NCBI GenBank assembly: GCA_966112615.1
Contig: CBHWDO010000019.1
Location: 1-64,000 of the forward strand
DNA length: 64,000 nucleotides
Source of the DNA: Flavitalea sp966112615
Lineage (GTDB): Bacteria; Bacteroidota; Bacteroidia; Chitinophagales; Chitinophagaceae
Direction: 5' to 3'
Below are positions 16,765 through 26,845 of this stretch, piece by piece. Under the pieces are notes generated by a model. It saw only the letters and a list, made by a program, of their open reading frames with translations, was not told where the DNA came from and did not search any database. Positions within the stretch are counted from its first letter, which is position 1. Every line of letters starts with the position of its first letter. The translations under genes and the position numbers were made by a program.

Positions 16765-19700
16765 TTTGACTTGATTATTCGTTCAGTGATCACTTTACCG
16801 GTATAGGTCATGCGCAAATGATAGATACCACTTGACCTGCCGGAAAGGTCGATCTGCAAGGTACGCTGCGCGTTCCCGTTGTACGCATTTTTTAATAACA
16901 CCTGGCCCAATGAATTGATCAATTCTATCTGCCTCAGATCTTTTGGATCTTCAAGATGACGGATGGTAAGTAAACCATTCGTTGGGACGGGGAAAACCAG
17001 GTAGCCCTGCTCTTTTAATCGACGGGGCAAATTTACGCCATAAACATGAAGGTTGTCCAGGTAGAGATTATGACCTTTATCAGCCGAATTTTCCAGAATG
17101 ATCTGGAATGTTTTCTGCATCTTAACTTGTTCAGTTATATTAATGATGATCCTTTTCCAATCCGGATGTTGAGGAATGAATCCTATCGTATCTGTTCTCG
17201 AATACAGCGGTGGTTCCATTGTTGAAGTGGCCAGTTCTCGTCCCCATTTTTTGAATACACTTGCTCCCTGTAAAGAACAGGGTTCTGTGATCCTGATCTC
17301 CAGTGTATCAGTTGCATCCTGGTTGGCCGGGTAAGCATAATCAAAGGCCAGGTAAACACTATCAAATTTGGAGATCATGATGGGTGGACTAAATAGCCTG
17401 TCTTTGCGACCATCTACATTGCTCATGTAATTTCTTATCAGTGCAGACCTGTTTCCGGATGCCGAAGCAAGGTCGGTGCTTTCCCAATTGTACTCATTCA
17501 CCGATGATTCAGTCCAATTTGCAGGTGGAAAACTTAAACCTTCAAAACCTTCCTTCAGTTCATCCCTTACCACATCATTTAAATATGTTTTGATACTTGC
17601 AGTATCATTTGTGGTTTCAAAACTAATAGTTGTGCTGTCACTTTGTGATAAGCTGATATTTTTAAAAGTGACAAGCTTATTTGCCCCAGGAGCAAGGGAC
17701 TCATTGATCACGATGCTATCAGTTATTATTCCATCTTTCCTTAATAAAACTGTATAAGCATTGATGGTTTTTCTTCCCCGGTTACTTACTTCGATCACTG
17801 GAGAAATTTCGTTTGTGCATGACTGTGAGGTCGGACTAATGATCCTGTTTATCAATAGGGCAGAATCAGGTAATACTTTTCTTTGAATATGAACATTGTC
17901 AATATACAGGTTCTGTCCATATTTGCCCTTACTTCTAAAACCGATCATCATGTTGGATCCATTGATTGCAAAGGGTTTCAGGTTAAGCTTTATTTTTTTC
18001 CAGTCGGCAGCGAAGGGAATATAATCTGACGTAATATTTCCTTTTGAAGTGGCAAGATTGACTCCGCTTCTTTCCCAAACAGTTTGAAAACTATTGCCGC
18101 AATCATTGGAAATTACCACCTGTAATGTATCAGCAAAAGATGGAGATGCTCCATAAACTTTATAGGCCAGGTCGAATTCAAGTATGATTGAATCAACGTT
18201 TGTATTTATAACCGGTGATGCCAGTACATCAATATCACCAATCAATACATTTGAAAAGTTTCTCATTACTGCAGAAGAATTACTTTTGTAACCTGCCAGG
18301 TTGGTCCTTCTGAAACTTTGGGTTGAGGAAACGTAATTATAAATACTCCACTGAGCAGGAGGGAAGGTCTCCTGTTCAAAATTTTCCTGGATGTCTTTTT
18401 CAAATGGATATAGAACAGTAAAGAATTGTTTAATGGTATTATTTGTTTTGTCGCCATCTTCATCCAGCAAATCAATCATGAATTCAATTTCATGTGTACC
18501 TGTATCTAATGTAATGGATGGAAGAAGAAGTGTATCTGATCCCGATAAATTCAATGAACCTGTCCAGGGTATACTTGATTTCGTTTGTCCATCAACGTTA
18601 GTTTTGATAGTAAGTAAGGTCAAAGGAAGGGAGCCATTGCTTTGAATGACAATTTTTGGTTGAATAGTATTATCACAGGAAGTTGAATTTTCTGTTGGGT
18701 ACAACACTGCTACCAGCCTGGCTTCTCTCTTAGGGATCGATTGAAATTTAAATGAACTTATTCGTGTTTGCCAGTTGGTACTACCATACATTCCTGAAAA
18801 CCAGAATATCGAATCGTTAACGGGATCTACTGATAGATCACTGTAATCTCCCCACCTGGATCCCTGTGTTCCGAAGTCTGATCCTTCTTTCAACATCGTT
18901 TCATTATAGATCATCTGGTTCAATGGATCATCCGCATTTCTTCCCGTAAAAAATATTGAAGCGAATTTGCCGGGACCGCTCAGGTTATATGCAAGGGCAA
19001 TTTGTCCTTTTGAATTGATATTGATCGATCCCATGAATCTTCCATCCGCATCAGGCGAAAAGGTAGATTGCTGGTATACTATCCAGTCGCTGTTTGTTCT
19101 TCTCAATTCATACCACCTGATGCCTGCTTTTGGATCATTCAGGGGATAATTAGCATCTACGGTATGATTCAGCACAATGCTCTCATGAGTTCCGAAATTC
19201 CGGTATTGAATGCGCTGCATGATGCGGTCGCTGATTTCGTCGTAACCCGCGCCAGCACCGGATGATACGCAATTGCGGGATCCGTTGCAAACTGAAGATT
19301 TAAAGGGAGCAACTGGGATTTGCTGTAAATATTCGAATGAAGTATTTGATGAGTTATTGAAGTCCGGAGATAGCTTTATGATGCCAAGACTATCGGCATC
19401 TGTTAGTGAAGCGGTTCGATTATCATCATGAAAATACATGAACAATCCTTCAGAAGAACTTGGTGGGTTATTACCACTGATATTCACGGGGGCCAATGAC
19501 AGGAACTTGTTGTATTGGCTGCTCCTCAAACGGAATCTTTGGATTGTCGTAGTGGCGGCGCCATTTAGCATTGCAGTTTTGTCGAATGCATAAATGGAAG
19601 AACCCAGGTAATTTGTTCCTGAAGTATTGAAATCATTACTGGTAGCATATAATGCATTTGGCCAGGCTGCAAACTTTGGATAATCTACCAGGAAATTGCC

Positions 19701-20414
19701 TGACTTAAATTTATAAAAATTCCATGCGCCGGTTGGGTCTGCATTCGCTGAAACACCAATCATCAGTGTGTTTGGATAACATCCGTTACATGAATCTGAT
19801 GCAAATTCAGAAATGAAAAAACGGTTGGAAAACTGATCGAATAATACAACCGGATCACCATATCCAAAATAGGTTGGTGCATTCAGAAGTTGATGCATGT
19901 AAATGCGTGGTAGAATTTCATTTGCTGTTTTATCAAGGATCCTAAGGTATGCACCTTGTTGACCATTGACCATTTGCAAAATATGATTCGGCGAAACTGC
20001 AATGGTAGGATCGGCCGGAACCACAGATGTGAATCCTGATCCATCTGTATTGGAAGTGATCACTGAGCCGATGCGCAAATCACTGGATTGTTTTGCAGGG
20101 GTTACTCTTTTTATTGAACCAAAATCGCGGATCTCTTCTTTGAATGGTTTTTTGAATAGAATTCCATTCATGGTTCTGCTGGCAGGCTTATCTGGATCTG
20201 AAGACCACTGATAATTTCTCAGGGAATTGATCTTGCGAACCAGGCTTCCGGTCAACAATTCAGGAGAGCCGGGCTGTTTTCCTTTTTCAGGGCTTCGGTT
20301 TTGTTGGGCCTCCGAGGTTAGAAGACTTAATAAAAATGATATGAGGAAAAATGTCTTTTTCAATTGATTAAATGTAGAATTACCTTTTGGCAATCCCATA
20401 TTTCGTTCAGCCAT
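16761..20414 (-). CDS. Large secreted protein with T9SS C-terminal sorting domain
   Basis: 1217 residues. A signal peptide ends near EAQQ (about residue 37), although the real start may be the Met five codons in (20399). Residues about 120-560 look like a beta-propeller region. Two related jelly-roll-type modules follow: each begins FEG/FEQ...FPPA(Q/N)W, has a SSAVMRN/SALIRN motif and ends YIDNVH/YLDNLH, so they are an internal duplication. The C-terminus (YLVFPVPTNGLLTI, then SGIYHLRM and ITERIIKSK) is a type A sorting tail for secretion by T9SS. Substrate unknown. It lies 22 bases after nupC and overlaps mqnE by 4 bases. Confidence 0.85.
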   Translation of the reverse strand: MAERNMGLPKGNSTFNQLKKTFFLISFLLSLLTSEAQQNRSPEKGKQPGSPELLTGSLVRKINSLRNYQWSSDPDKPASRTMNGILFKKPFKEEIRDFGSIKRVTPAKQSSDLRIGSVITSNTDGSGFTSVVPADPTIAVSPNHILQMVNGQQGAYLRILDKTANEILPRIYMHQLLNAPTYFGYGDPVVLFDQFSNRFFISEFASDSCNGCYPNTLMIGVSANADPTGAWNFYKFKSGNFLVDYPKFAAWPNALYATSNDFNTSGTNYLGSSIYAFDKTAMLNGAATTTIQRFRLRSSQYNKFLSLAPVNISGNNPPSSSEGLFMYFHDDNRTASLTDADSLGIIKLSPDFNNSSNTSFEYLQQIPVAPFKSSVCNGSRNCVSSGAGAGYDEISDRIMQRIQYRNFGTHESIVLNHTVDANYPLNDPKAGIRWYELRRTNSDWIVYQQSTFSPDADGRFMGSININSKGQIALAYNLSGPGKFASIFFTGRNADDPLNQMIYNETMLKEGSDFGTQGSRWGDYSDLSVDPVNDSIFWFSGMYGSTNWQTRISSFKFQSIPKREARLVAVLYPTENSTSCDNTIQPKIVIQSNGSLPLTLLTIKTNVDGQTKSSIPWTGSLNLSGSDTLLLPSITLDTGTHEIEFMIDLLDEDGDKTNNTIKQFFTVLYPFEKDIQENFEQETFPPAQWSIYNYVSSTQSFRRTNLAGYKSNSSAVMRNFSNVLIGDIDVLASPVINTNVDSIILEFDLAYKVYGASPSFADTLQVVISNDCGNSFQTVWERSGVNLATSKGNITSDYIPFAADWKKIKLNLKPFAINGSNMMIGFRSKGKYGQNLYIDNVHIQRKVLPDSALLINRIISPTSQSCTNEISPVIEVSNRGRKTINAYTVLLRKDGIITDSIVINESLAPGANKLVTFKNISLSQSDSTTISFETTNDTASIKTYLNDVVRDELKEGFEGLSFPPANWTESSVNEYNWESTDLASASGNRSALIRNYMSNVDGRKDRLFSPPIMISKFDSVYLAFDYAYPANQDATDTLEIRITEPCSLQGASVFKKWGRELATSTMEPPLYSRTDTIGFIPQHPDWKRIIINITEQVKMQKTFQIILENSADKGHNLYLDNLHVYGVNLPRRLKEQGYLVFPVPTNGLLTIRHLEDPKDLRQIELINSLGQVLLKNAYNGNAQRTLQIDLSGRSSGIYHLRMTYTGKVITERIIKSK

Positions 20415-20436
20415 TTCTCCTCATTCTAAAAAGTTT

Positions 20437-21732
20437 TTACATCAGTGCACCAGCGATACATCCGCACATCAGGCACGCGATTGTACCACCGATCAATGCT
20501 TTTACACCCAATTCCGTCAGGTTTAATCGCTGGTTTGGTGCCAGCTGACTGATACCTCCGATCTGGATGCCGATGGATGCAAAGTTTGCAAAACCGCAGA
20601 GGGCATAGGTTGCAATCAGAATTGACTTAGGACTTTGTATGGCTCCGGAACTTTTCAGTTCACCAAAAGAGATATAGGCTACAAATTCATTGAGTATTGT
20701 TTTTTCTCCTAATAGCTGTCCAACCTGGACCATTTCATTGGAGTTAACCCCGATCATCCAGGCTACCGGCGCAAATACATAGGCCAGTATCATCTGTAGG
20801 GAAAGGGATTCGTATTTTCCATTGGTCATGCGGGCGATATCATCATTGATGCTGAACCAGTATCCAACAGTACCCAACAGGTAGTTTGCCAGGTACATTA
20901 ATGCCGTAAATACAATCAGCATGGCACCTACGTTCACAGCCAGTTTCAGACCATCTGTTGTTCCGAGTGAAATCGCGTCAAGGAAGTTGTCGCCCAGCTT
21001 TTCTTTGGGAACCTTCAATTCCGTCATCACTTCCTGGGTTTGCGGGTAAAGTATCTTCGAAACCACGATCGCTGCTGGTGCACTCATGATGGATTGACTC
21101 AGCATATGCAAGGCAAAAAATTCCTGTTGGGCAGGATCATTTCCTCCTAAAAAACCAACATAGGCAGCGAGCACAGAACCGGCAGTATTAGCCATACCTC
21201 CCACCATGATACAAAGGATCTCTGACCGTGTCATCCTTTCAAGAAATGGACGGATCATCAGCGGGGCTTCGGTTTGACCCAAAAAGATGTTGGCAGCAGT
21301 GGATACCGATTCAGGTCCGGAGATACCGATCTTTTTCAGCATCCATGCGAAGAAATAAACTATTATTTGCAGCACACCGAGGTAATAGAGCATTGCGGAA
21401 AGTGCCGCGAAGAAAATGATATTGGGAAGAACCTGAACTCCGAAGACATAGGCCCAGGAACCGGAAGCGTCTGCAAGGTTACCAAAGATGAATTCAATCC
21501 CTTTATGACCGATGTTGATCAGTTCAACAAACTGCCTGGACAGCCAGGAAAATATGATCTTGATGAAATTGACTTTGAGTACTCCCAGGGCGAAGGTGAT
21601 CTGTGCCACAAGTCCTATCATCACTAATTTCCAGTTAATCGCCCTCCTGTTGTTACTGAGGAGAAAACTGACAAAGATCAGGAAGAACATACCCAGCAAT
21701 CCTCTCAGTAAATTTTCAATTGTAGGAGTCAT
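20437..21732 (-). CDS. nupC: Concentrative nucleoside transporter (CNT/NupC family)
   Basis: 431 residues with about ten hydrophobic helices. Family motifs are NIFLGQTEAPLMIRPF and ILNEFVAYISFGEL, with a Gly-rich gate GGMANTAGSVLAAYV. It should import nucleosides coupled to protons or sodium across the inner membrane. It appears to lead a minus-strand transcript nupC, T9SS protein, mqnE. The gap upstream is filled by a G-rich/C-rich repeat block and I see no full promoter match there; a near match (TATCTTGC) is one T short. Confidence 0.93.
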   Translation of the reverse strand: MTPTIENLLRGLLGMFFLIFVSFLLSNNRRAINWKLVMIGLVAQITFALGVLKVNFIKIIFSWLSRQFVELINIGHKGIEFIFGNLADASGSWAYVFGVQVLPNIIFFAALSAMLYYLGVLQIIVYFFAWMLKKIGISGPESVSTAANIFLGQTEAPLMIRPFLERMTRSEILCIMVGGMANTAGSVLAAYVGFLGGNDPAQQEFFALHMLSQSIMSAPAAIVVSKILYPQTQEVMTELKVPKEKLGDNFLDAISLGTTDGLKLAVNVGAMLIVFTALMYLANYLLGTVGYWFSINDDIARMTNGKYESLSLQMILAYVFAPVAWMIGVNSNEMVQVGQLLGEKTILNEFVAYISFGELKSSGAIQSPKSILIATYALCGFANFASIGIQIGGISQLAPNQRLNLTELGVKALIGGTIACLMCGCIAGALM

Positions 21733-21821
21733 TCTCTATGTGCTTGATTGTGATTTTCGTAAAAACGCAGCAAGATAGTTTTTTGTGCGGAGGAATTTTT
21801 AGATTAAGGGGAATTACTTAT

Positions 21822-21922
21822 AGGAGGTGAGGAGATGAGGAGGTGGGGAGGTGGGGTGTTGGGGAGGTGCGGAGGTTTCCGATTCCCGATTCTCCATTCT
21901 CGATTCCCCATTCTCATTTCCA
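21822..21922. repeat. Opposed purine and pyrimidine tandem repeats
   Basis: The left half is GGAGGTG-like 7- to 8-mers and the right half CGATTCCC/CCATTCTC-like 8-mers, meeting near 21876. The two halves are only loosely complementary. It fills much of the gap between nupC and the secreted protein at 21987. Confidence 0.6.
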
Positions 21923-21986
21923 AGTATTATTTCTATTTTTAATACCACGTCCCTCATGATCACTATTCACCAATAAATAAAAGATC

Positions 21987-22568
21987 ATGAGAAAGTTTTC
22001 ATTACTGCTGTTGTTAATGGCTGCAGGAAATATGTCCAGGGCTCAGACCATCCCCACAGAACTTCAAAAATTAATTATCAGTTTTATTCCAGCTGAAGGC
22101 AGTTTAGCATCCTGGGGAGTGGGTAATCCTTCCATGTATGATGTCAAATGGTCGGCTGATAAGGTTGAATCCAGTGATGATCCTTCCATAAACTTTTACC
22201 GTAACGGTATGACTTCAGCCTATTACAGGGGAAAGACATTGTTGAATTCTCAAAAGCCTATTTCCTGGGCGGTATCCATCAAGGGACCGAAAGATGGATT
22301 TACCAATTACAGTATCGTATCAAGTCCCTCTTCAGAGCTGAATAACTTTTCCATCGAATCCATTTTTACCAATGATGCTGCAACCTGGACTTTACTTCAA
22401 TCTTGTGATGAAGAAGGTCGAAAGTTCCGGTTCTATGAGGTAAGGGTTCCGGGAAAAGATGTTCATTATCTCAGGATCCAATTGATTCCCAGGTCGTCTG
22501 CCACCGCCATTCGTATCGATGGATATGATGCAGCTTCTAAAGATAATGCTGATCTAGGTTGTGAATAG
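21987..22568 (+). CDS. Secreted protein of unknown function
   Basis: 193 residues, not recognised. The signal peptide is MRKFSLLLLLMAAGNMSRAQ. The mature part is Trp/Tyr/Ser-rich with many short predicted strands (SWAVSIKGPKDGFTNYSIV, FRFYEVRVPGKDVHYLRIQL) and ends in Cys-Glu, giving a compact beta-sandwich look. It is a single gene between a repeat block and a strong terminator. No partner genes suggest a job. Confidence 0.7.
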   Translation: MRKFSLLLLLMAAGNMSRAQTIPTELQKLIISFIPAEGSLASWGVGNPSMYDVKWSADKVESSDDPSINFYRNGMTSAYYRGKTLLNSQKPISWAVSIKGPKDGFTNYSIVSSPSSELNNFSIESIFTNDAATWTLLQSCDEEGRKFRFYEVRVPGKDVHYLRIQLIPRSSATAIRIDGYDAASKDNADLGCE

Positions 22569-22575
22569 AAATGGA

Positions 22576-22609
22576 AAAGGCCGCAATAGCGGCCTTTGAT
22601 GTTTTTTTT
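22576..22609 (+). terminator. Rho-independent terminator
   Basis: A 9-base stem, AAAGGCCGC / GCGGCCTTT, with a 3-4 base loop, is followed closely by a run of eight T. It terminates the secreted-protein gene ending at 22568. Confidence 0.85.
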
Positions 22610-22682
22610 CACGTCTCCATGTCTCCATGTCTCCATGTCTCCATGTTTCCCTTCAGCCCAACTCATTCTGAGTTGGTCAGCC
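22610..22682. repeat. 8-base repeats plus a bordered palindrome
   Basis: Five copies of CGTCTCCAT/GTCTCCAT (22610-22650) run into a palindrome (CAACTCA / TGAGTTG, 22659-22675) bordered on both sides by TTCAGCCC and GTCAGCC. The right border lies 7 bases from the trxA stop. This is a junction of the two repeat types in the window. Confidence 0.7.
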
Positions 22683-22688
22683 GGGTAA

Positions 22689-23006
22689 TTAAATATGCGC
22701 CTCAATCTTCTTCACAAAATTGCTCTTAGGCTGGGCACCTACAAGTTTATCTACAACCTCGCCATTCTTAACGAAAAGAATCGCAGGAATCGAAGTAATG
22801 CCGTAATTGATGCTTAATTGAGGATTGTGGTCAACATTTACTTTACCGATGTTTACCTTACCGTCGTACTCTTTTGAAAGCTCTTCAATAACTGGCCCGA
22901 TTGCGCGACAAGGACCGCACCATTCAGCCCAGAAATCAATAACAGTTAATTTATCTGATGACAGCACCTTTTCCTGAAAGTTCGCATCGGTGATTTCTAA
23001 TGCCAT
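22689..23006 (-). CDS. trxA: Thioredoxin
   Basis: 105 residues with the classic active site FWAEWCGPCRAIGP (residues near 29-36) and the cis-Pro motif SIPAIL. A general cytoplasmic disulfide reductant. The length and fold match typical TrxA. It has its own promoter element 45 bases upstream and follows dnaE on the same strand after a 91-base gap, so independent transcription is likely. Confidence 0.96.
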   Translation of the reverse strand: MALEITDANFQEKVLSSDKLTVIDFWAEWCGPCRAIGPVIEELSKEYDGKVNIGKVNVDHNPQLSINYGITSIPAILFVKNGEVVDKLVGAQPKSNFVKKIEAHI

Positions 23007-23051
23007 AGTTTTCTGATTTATTAAATTGGTTCAAAATATAATTAGAGGAAA

Positions 23052-23059
23052 CAAATTTA
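23052..23059 (-). promoter_or_regulatory. -7 promoter element for trxA
   Basis: The minus strand reads TAAATTTG, a full TAnnTTTG match, 45 bases before the trxA ATG. Confidence 0.45.
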
Positions 23060-23097
23060 CGTCCAAATAAAATATGCCGACATTTTTTCAGTTTCCC

Positions 23098-26000
23098 TTA
23101 AGCTGTTACTACCTGCACCTCAATATCTGTATTGTCATACAACCAGTTAGACATTTCCTCGTTCATTTCAAAGCCTGTCTCCATGGTATATAAAGTGACT
23201 TTTAAACCTTCCTTTGTATCCCTGATATTGAACTTCAAAGCGGATCTGCCAGGGTGTGTCTTGATATTTGATTCCATGAAATCGATCATCTTATCGCTTA
23301 GGTGACGTGCTTCCACATCAATAATAACCTGCTTTGTCAGCATTTGTTTGATACTTTCCAGCAGCACGATCCGGTCGATCTTGAATTCCCATGGCCCATC
23401 CTTGAATCGCTGCTTGAACTGACCTGTCATAAACAGGTTTTTACCCTTCTCCAGGTAATTGGAAAAACGGGTGTATTCATCGGCCCATAACATGAATTCA
23501 GCCTTACCGGTATAGTCCTCAATTGTGAAGGAACCGAATTGCCGGCCGGTTTTTGTCACCCTGTGCTGGGCATCCACCACCAGTCCGGCCAGCCTCATTG
23601 AGCGCGTTGGATTTGGTGCAAGTGCTATCGCATCCTTGAATTCATTGTATTCCGACAATTTAGTTATGCCATAATGCCTTATTTCAAATTTGAAATGATC
23701 GAGCGGGTGACCACTCATAAACATCCCGGTAACCTGCTTTTCATATTCCAGTTTCTCGGTCAGGGTCCATGGTTCACAATTTGGAATTTTTGGAGGAGTG
23801 ACAGATGGCATATCAAAAGCGCCAAACAAAGTATTGGAATTCCCGCTTTCATTGAGTTGGTACTGGTTTCCAAACTTGATGATCTTTTCCAGCTGGTTAA
23901 CCTGCTCACCAGGAGCCACGAAAAAGTATTGTCCACGGTGTAAATCAGGAAAACAATCGAAAGCTCCGGCATAAACAAGGCTTTCCAGTGTTTTCTTATT
24001 TACCGTACGCTGGTTGCAGCGTTTTACCAGGTCGAAAATGGATTCATATTTACCATTTTTCCTTTCCTCAATGATGGCATCAACTGCTGCTTCACCCACA
24101 CCTTTCAAACCACCCAATCCAAAGCGGATCTCTCCACGGTCATTTACAGCAAAACCTTTTTTAGATTCATTGATATCAGGACCCAGCACAAGTCGGCCCA
24201 TCCTCCGACACTCTTCCATGAAGAAAGTGATCTTTTCAATATTACCGGCGTTATTTAGTACCGCTGCCATGTATTCGGCAGGGTAGTGGGCTTTAAGGTA
24301 TGCCGTCTGGTAAGCCACAAAGGCATAACAGGTAGAGTGGGATTTGTTGAAAGCATACTGTGCGAATGCCTCCCAGTCTGTCCAGATCTTTTCCAGCTTA
24401 TCCGCAGGATGACCTTTCGCTACTGCTCCGTTCACGAACTGGGCTTTCATTTTATCCAGAACTGCTTTCTGCTTCTTACCCATTGCCTTACGCAGTACGT
24501 CAGCATCTCCTTTGGAGAACCCGGCAAGTTTCTGGGCCAGCAACATTACCTGCTCCTGGTAAACCGTGATACCATATGTATCACCGAGGTATTCTTCCAT
24601 TTCTGGTACATCGAAGATCACCGGTTCACGGCCATGTTTTCTATCAATATAATTCGGAATGTATGCGATAGGACCCGGGCGGTACAAGGCGTTCATCGCA
24701 ATCAGGTCATCGAACTTATCGGGTTTGAGGTCGCGGAGGTATTTCTGCATACCCGGACTTTCAAACTGGAAAGTACCGATGGTATCACCGCGCTGATAGA
24801 GCTCAAAAGTTTTGAGGTCATCCAGCGGAATATCATCAATTACAATATCAACTCCATGATTCTCGCGGATCATCTGAAGGGCATTCTTGATGATCGTCAG
24901 GGTCTTCAGACCCAGGAAGTCCATCTTGATTACACCTGCATCTTCAATGATGCTTCCTTCGATCTGTGTAACCCAAAGGGTTGAATCTTTTGCTGTGGAA
25001 ACCGGGATAAGCTCGGTAAGATCTTTTGGCGCAATGATGATACCTGCAGCGTGAATGCCGGTATTTCTAACTGAACCCTCCAGCTTTTCAGCCTGGTGTA
25101 ATACTTCCGCTTCGAGATTATTTCCATTGTAGATCTCCCGGATGCGGCGAACCATTTCCATATCATCCGGAGAAATACCTTCTTTTTCTTCAAGAGATTT
25201 TTCCCCTTCTTTAGCAGTCAGCGGGGCATGCAATACACGTCGCAGCTCAATTCCGGGTCGTTCGGGAACCAGTTTGGCGAGCATATTTGATTCACTCAGT
25301 GGCAGGTCAAGTACGCGGGCAACATCCTTGATACTCGACTTCGCAGCCATGGTACCATAAGTGACGATCTGTGCCACCTGGTTATTCCCGTATTTATCGA
25401 CTACATAATCGATGACTTTTTGCCGGCCTTCATCATCGAAGTCGGTATCGATATCGGGCATCGACTTACGATCCGGGTTAAGAAAACGCTCAAACAGGAG
25501 ATTGTACTTGATAGGATCGATGTTGGTGATCCCGATACAGTAAGCCACCACAGACCCTGCAGCGGAACCACGACCTGGTCCTACAAATACACCCATTTCG
25601 CGGCCTGCTTTGATGAAGTCGCCCACGATCAGGAAGTAACCGGCAAAACCCATGGTCTTGATGGTAAACAGTTCGAAGTCGATCCTTTCCTGGGCTTCGG
25701 GTGATATATCTCCATAGCGTTGTTTGGCACCTTCATAAGTGATGTGTCGGAGGTATTCCCACTGGTTGAGGTTCGAATCGTCGTGCACCTGGAATTCCTT
25801 TGGAATAGGGAAGGCAGGCAGCAGGATGTCTTTCTTCAGGTTCAGGACATCCACGCGGTCGACAATCATATTGGTATTATCAATGGCCTCCGGAACATCG
25901 CTGAAGAGCTTCTTCATCTCGTCCTGGGTCTTGAAATAGAACTGGTCGTTCGGAAATTTAAAGCGACGGCCTTTCAGGGCTGTATCGTCGTTCACGAAAT

Positions 26001-26730
26001 CATCGTAACCAGGCGTAGCCTTCTTTTCTCCCGTGTTGATACAAAGCAGGATATCATGTGCATTGTAATCGTCCTGATCGGTGTAGTGACTATCGTTGGT
26101 AGCGATTACCGGAACATTGTATTTTTTAGCGAATTTGAGCAGGGTCTGGTTGATCTGCTCCTGTTCCTTCATGTTATGTCGCTGCAGTTCGATGAAGTAG
26201 TCTTCACCAAATATATCCAGCCACCATTTGAATTCTTTTTCAGCAGCGTCCTCGCTTTCATTGAGGATGGTCTGAGGCACATAAGCCCCGATACAACAGG
26301 TGGTCGCGATCAATCCTTCCGAATATTTCAGGATCAGTTCCTTATCGATCCTTGGATATTTTGAATACATTCCTTCAATATACCCGAGGGAAGTAAGTTT
26401 GATAAGATTCTGGTATCCTTTGGCGTTCTTTGCCAGGAGCACCTGGTGGAAACGCTGGTCTTTTTGTTCTTTGGAGAAGGTTTTCCGGTGACGATCGGCC
26501 ACCACGTAGAATTCACAACCTACGATAGGCTTGACTTTCAGCGTTCCGTCGTCGTTTTTATGTTTGTGTGCTTCGGATACAAATTCAAAGACACCAAACA
26601 TGTTTCCGTGGTCGGTAATGGCCACAGCAGGCATTCCATCCTTGATCGCTTTTTTATAGAGATTTTGAATGGAAGCGGCTCCATCCAATAGAGAAAACTG
26701 GGTATGGACGTGTAAATGAGAAAACTTCAT
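23098..26730 (-). CDS. dnaE: DNA polymerase III alpha subunit
   Basis: Replicative polymerase catalytic subunit, 1210 residues. The PHP domain opens the protein (HLHVHTQFSLLDGA, ITDHGNMFG). The family-C polymerase core carries the catalytic aspartates in SMPDIDTDFDD, with GPGRGSAAGS and FQFESPGMQKYL. Helix-hairpin-helix (FGLGGLKGVG) and an OB-fold region (SMRLAGLVVDAQ, GSFTIEDYTGK) follow. Domain order and length match DnaE1, not PolC. Long antisense open frames within it are codon-bias shadows. Confidence 0.97.
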   Translation of the reverse strand: MKFSHLHVHTQFSLLDGAASIQNLYKKAIKDGMPAVAITDHGNMFGVFEFVSEAHKHKNDDGTLKVKPIVGCEFYVVADRHRKTFSKEQKDQRFHQVLLAKNAKGYQNLIKLTSLGYIEGMYSKYPRIDKELILKYSEGLIATTCCIGAYVPQTILNESEDAAEKEFKWWLDIFGEDYFIELQRHNMKEQEQINQTLLKFAKKYNVPVIATNDSHYTDQDDYNAHDILLCINTGEKKATPGYDDFVNDDTALKGRRFKFPNDQFYFKTQDEMKKLFSDVPEAIDNTNMIVDRVDVLNLKKDILLPAFPIPKEFQVHDDSNLNQWEYLRHITYEGAKQRYGDISPEAQERIDFELFTIKTMGFAGYFLIVGDFIKAGREMGVFVGPGRGSAAGSVVAYCIGITNIDPIKYNLLFERFLNPDRKSMPDIDTDFDDEGRQKVIDYVVDKYGNNQVAQIVTYGTMAAKSSIKDVARVLDLPLSESNMLAKLVPERPGIELRRVLHAPLTAKEGEKSLEEKEGISPDDMEMVRRIREIYNGNNLEAEVLHQAEKLEGSVRNTGIHAAGIIIAPKDLTELIPVSTAKDSTLWVTQIEGSIIEDAGVIKMDFLGLKTLTIIKNALQMIRENHGVDIVIDDIPLDDLKTFELYQRGDTIGTFQFESPGMQKYLRDLKPDKFDDLIAMNALYRPGPIAYIPNYIDRKHGREPVIFDVPEMEEYLGDTYGITVYQEQVMLLAQKLAGFSKGDADVLRKAMGKKQKAVLDKMKAQFVNGAVAKGHPADKLEKIWTDWEAFAQYAFNKSHSTCYAFVAYQTAYLKAHYPAEYMAAVLNNAGNIEKITFFMEECRRMGRLVLGPDINESKKGFAVNDRGEIRFGLGGLKGVGEAAVDAIIEERKNGKYESIFDLVKRCNQRTVNKKTLESLVYAGAFDCFPDLHRGQYFFVAPGEQVNQLEKIIKFGNQYQLNESGNSNTLFGAFDMPSVTPPKIPNCEPWTLTEKLEYEKQVTGMFMSGHPLDHFKFEIRHYGITKLSEYNEFKDAIALAPNPTRSMRLAGLVVDAQHRVTKTGRQFGSFTIEDYTGKAEFMLWADEYTRFSNYLEKGKNLFMTGQFKQRFKDGPWEFKIDRIVLLESIKQMLTKQVIIDVEARHLSDKMIDFMESNIKTHPGRSALKFNIRDTKEGLKVTLYTMETGFEMNEEMSNWLYDNTDIEVQVVTA

Positions 26731-26770
26731 ATGATGGTACTCCCGTATTTGAAATCCTAATATTGGACTG

Positions 26771-26778
26771 CAAATTTA
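26771..26778 (-). promoter_or_regulatory. -7 promoter element for dnaE
   Basis: The minus strand reads TAAATTTG, fitting TAnnTTTG, 40 bases before the dnaE start. It is identical to the trxA element. Confidence 0.45.
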
Positions 26779-26799
26779 CCTTTTTGGCAATGTATTTGT

Positions 26800-26807
26800 T
26801 AGTTTTG
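26800..26807 (+). promoter_or_regulatory. -7 promoter element for the NlpC/P60 gene
   Basis: TAGTTTTG fits TAnnTTTG, 38 bases before the ATG at 26846. With the dnaE element on the other strand it makes a compact divergent promoter. Confidence 0.4.
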
Positions 26808-26845
26808 CCGCGGCTTGTGAATAAGTTGTTTGGATCAAAACCTTT

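Noticed and set aside
24286..24984. Long plus-strand open frame inside dnaE
   Set aside because: Antisense to a well-supported polymerase gene, with no recognisable domain or start signal; a codon-bias shadow. The same applies to 25720-26364.
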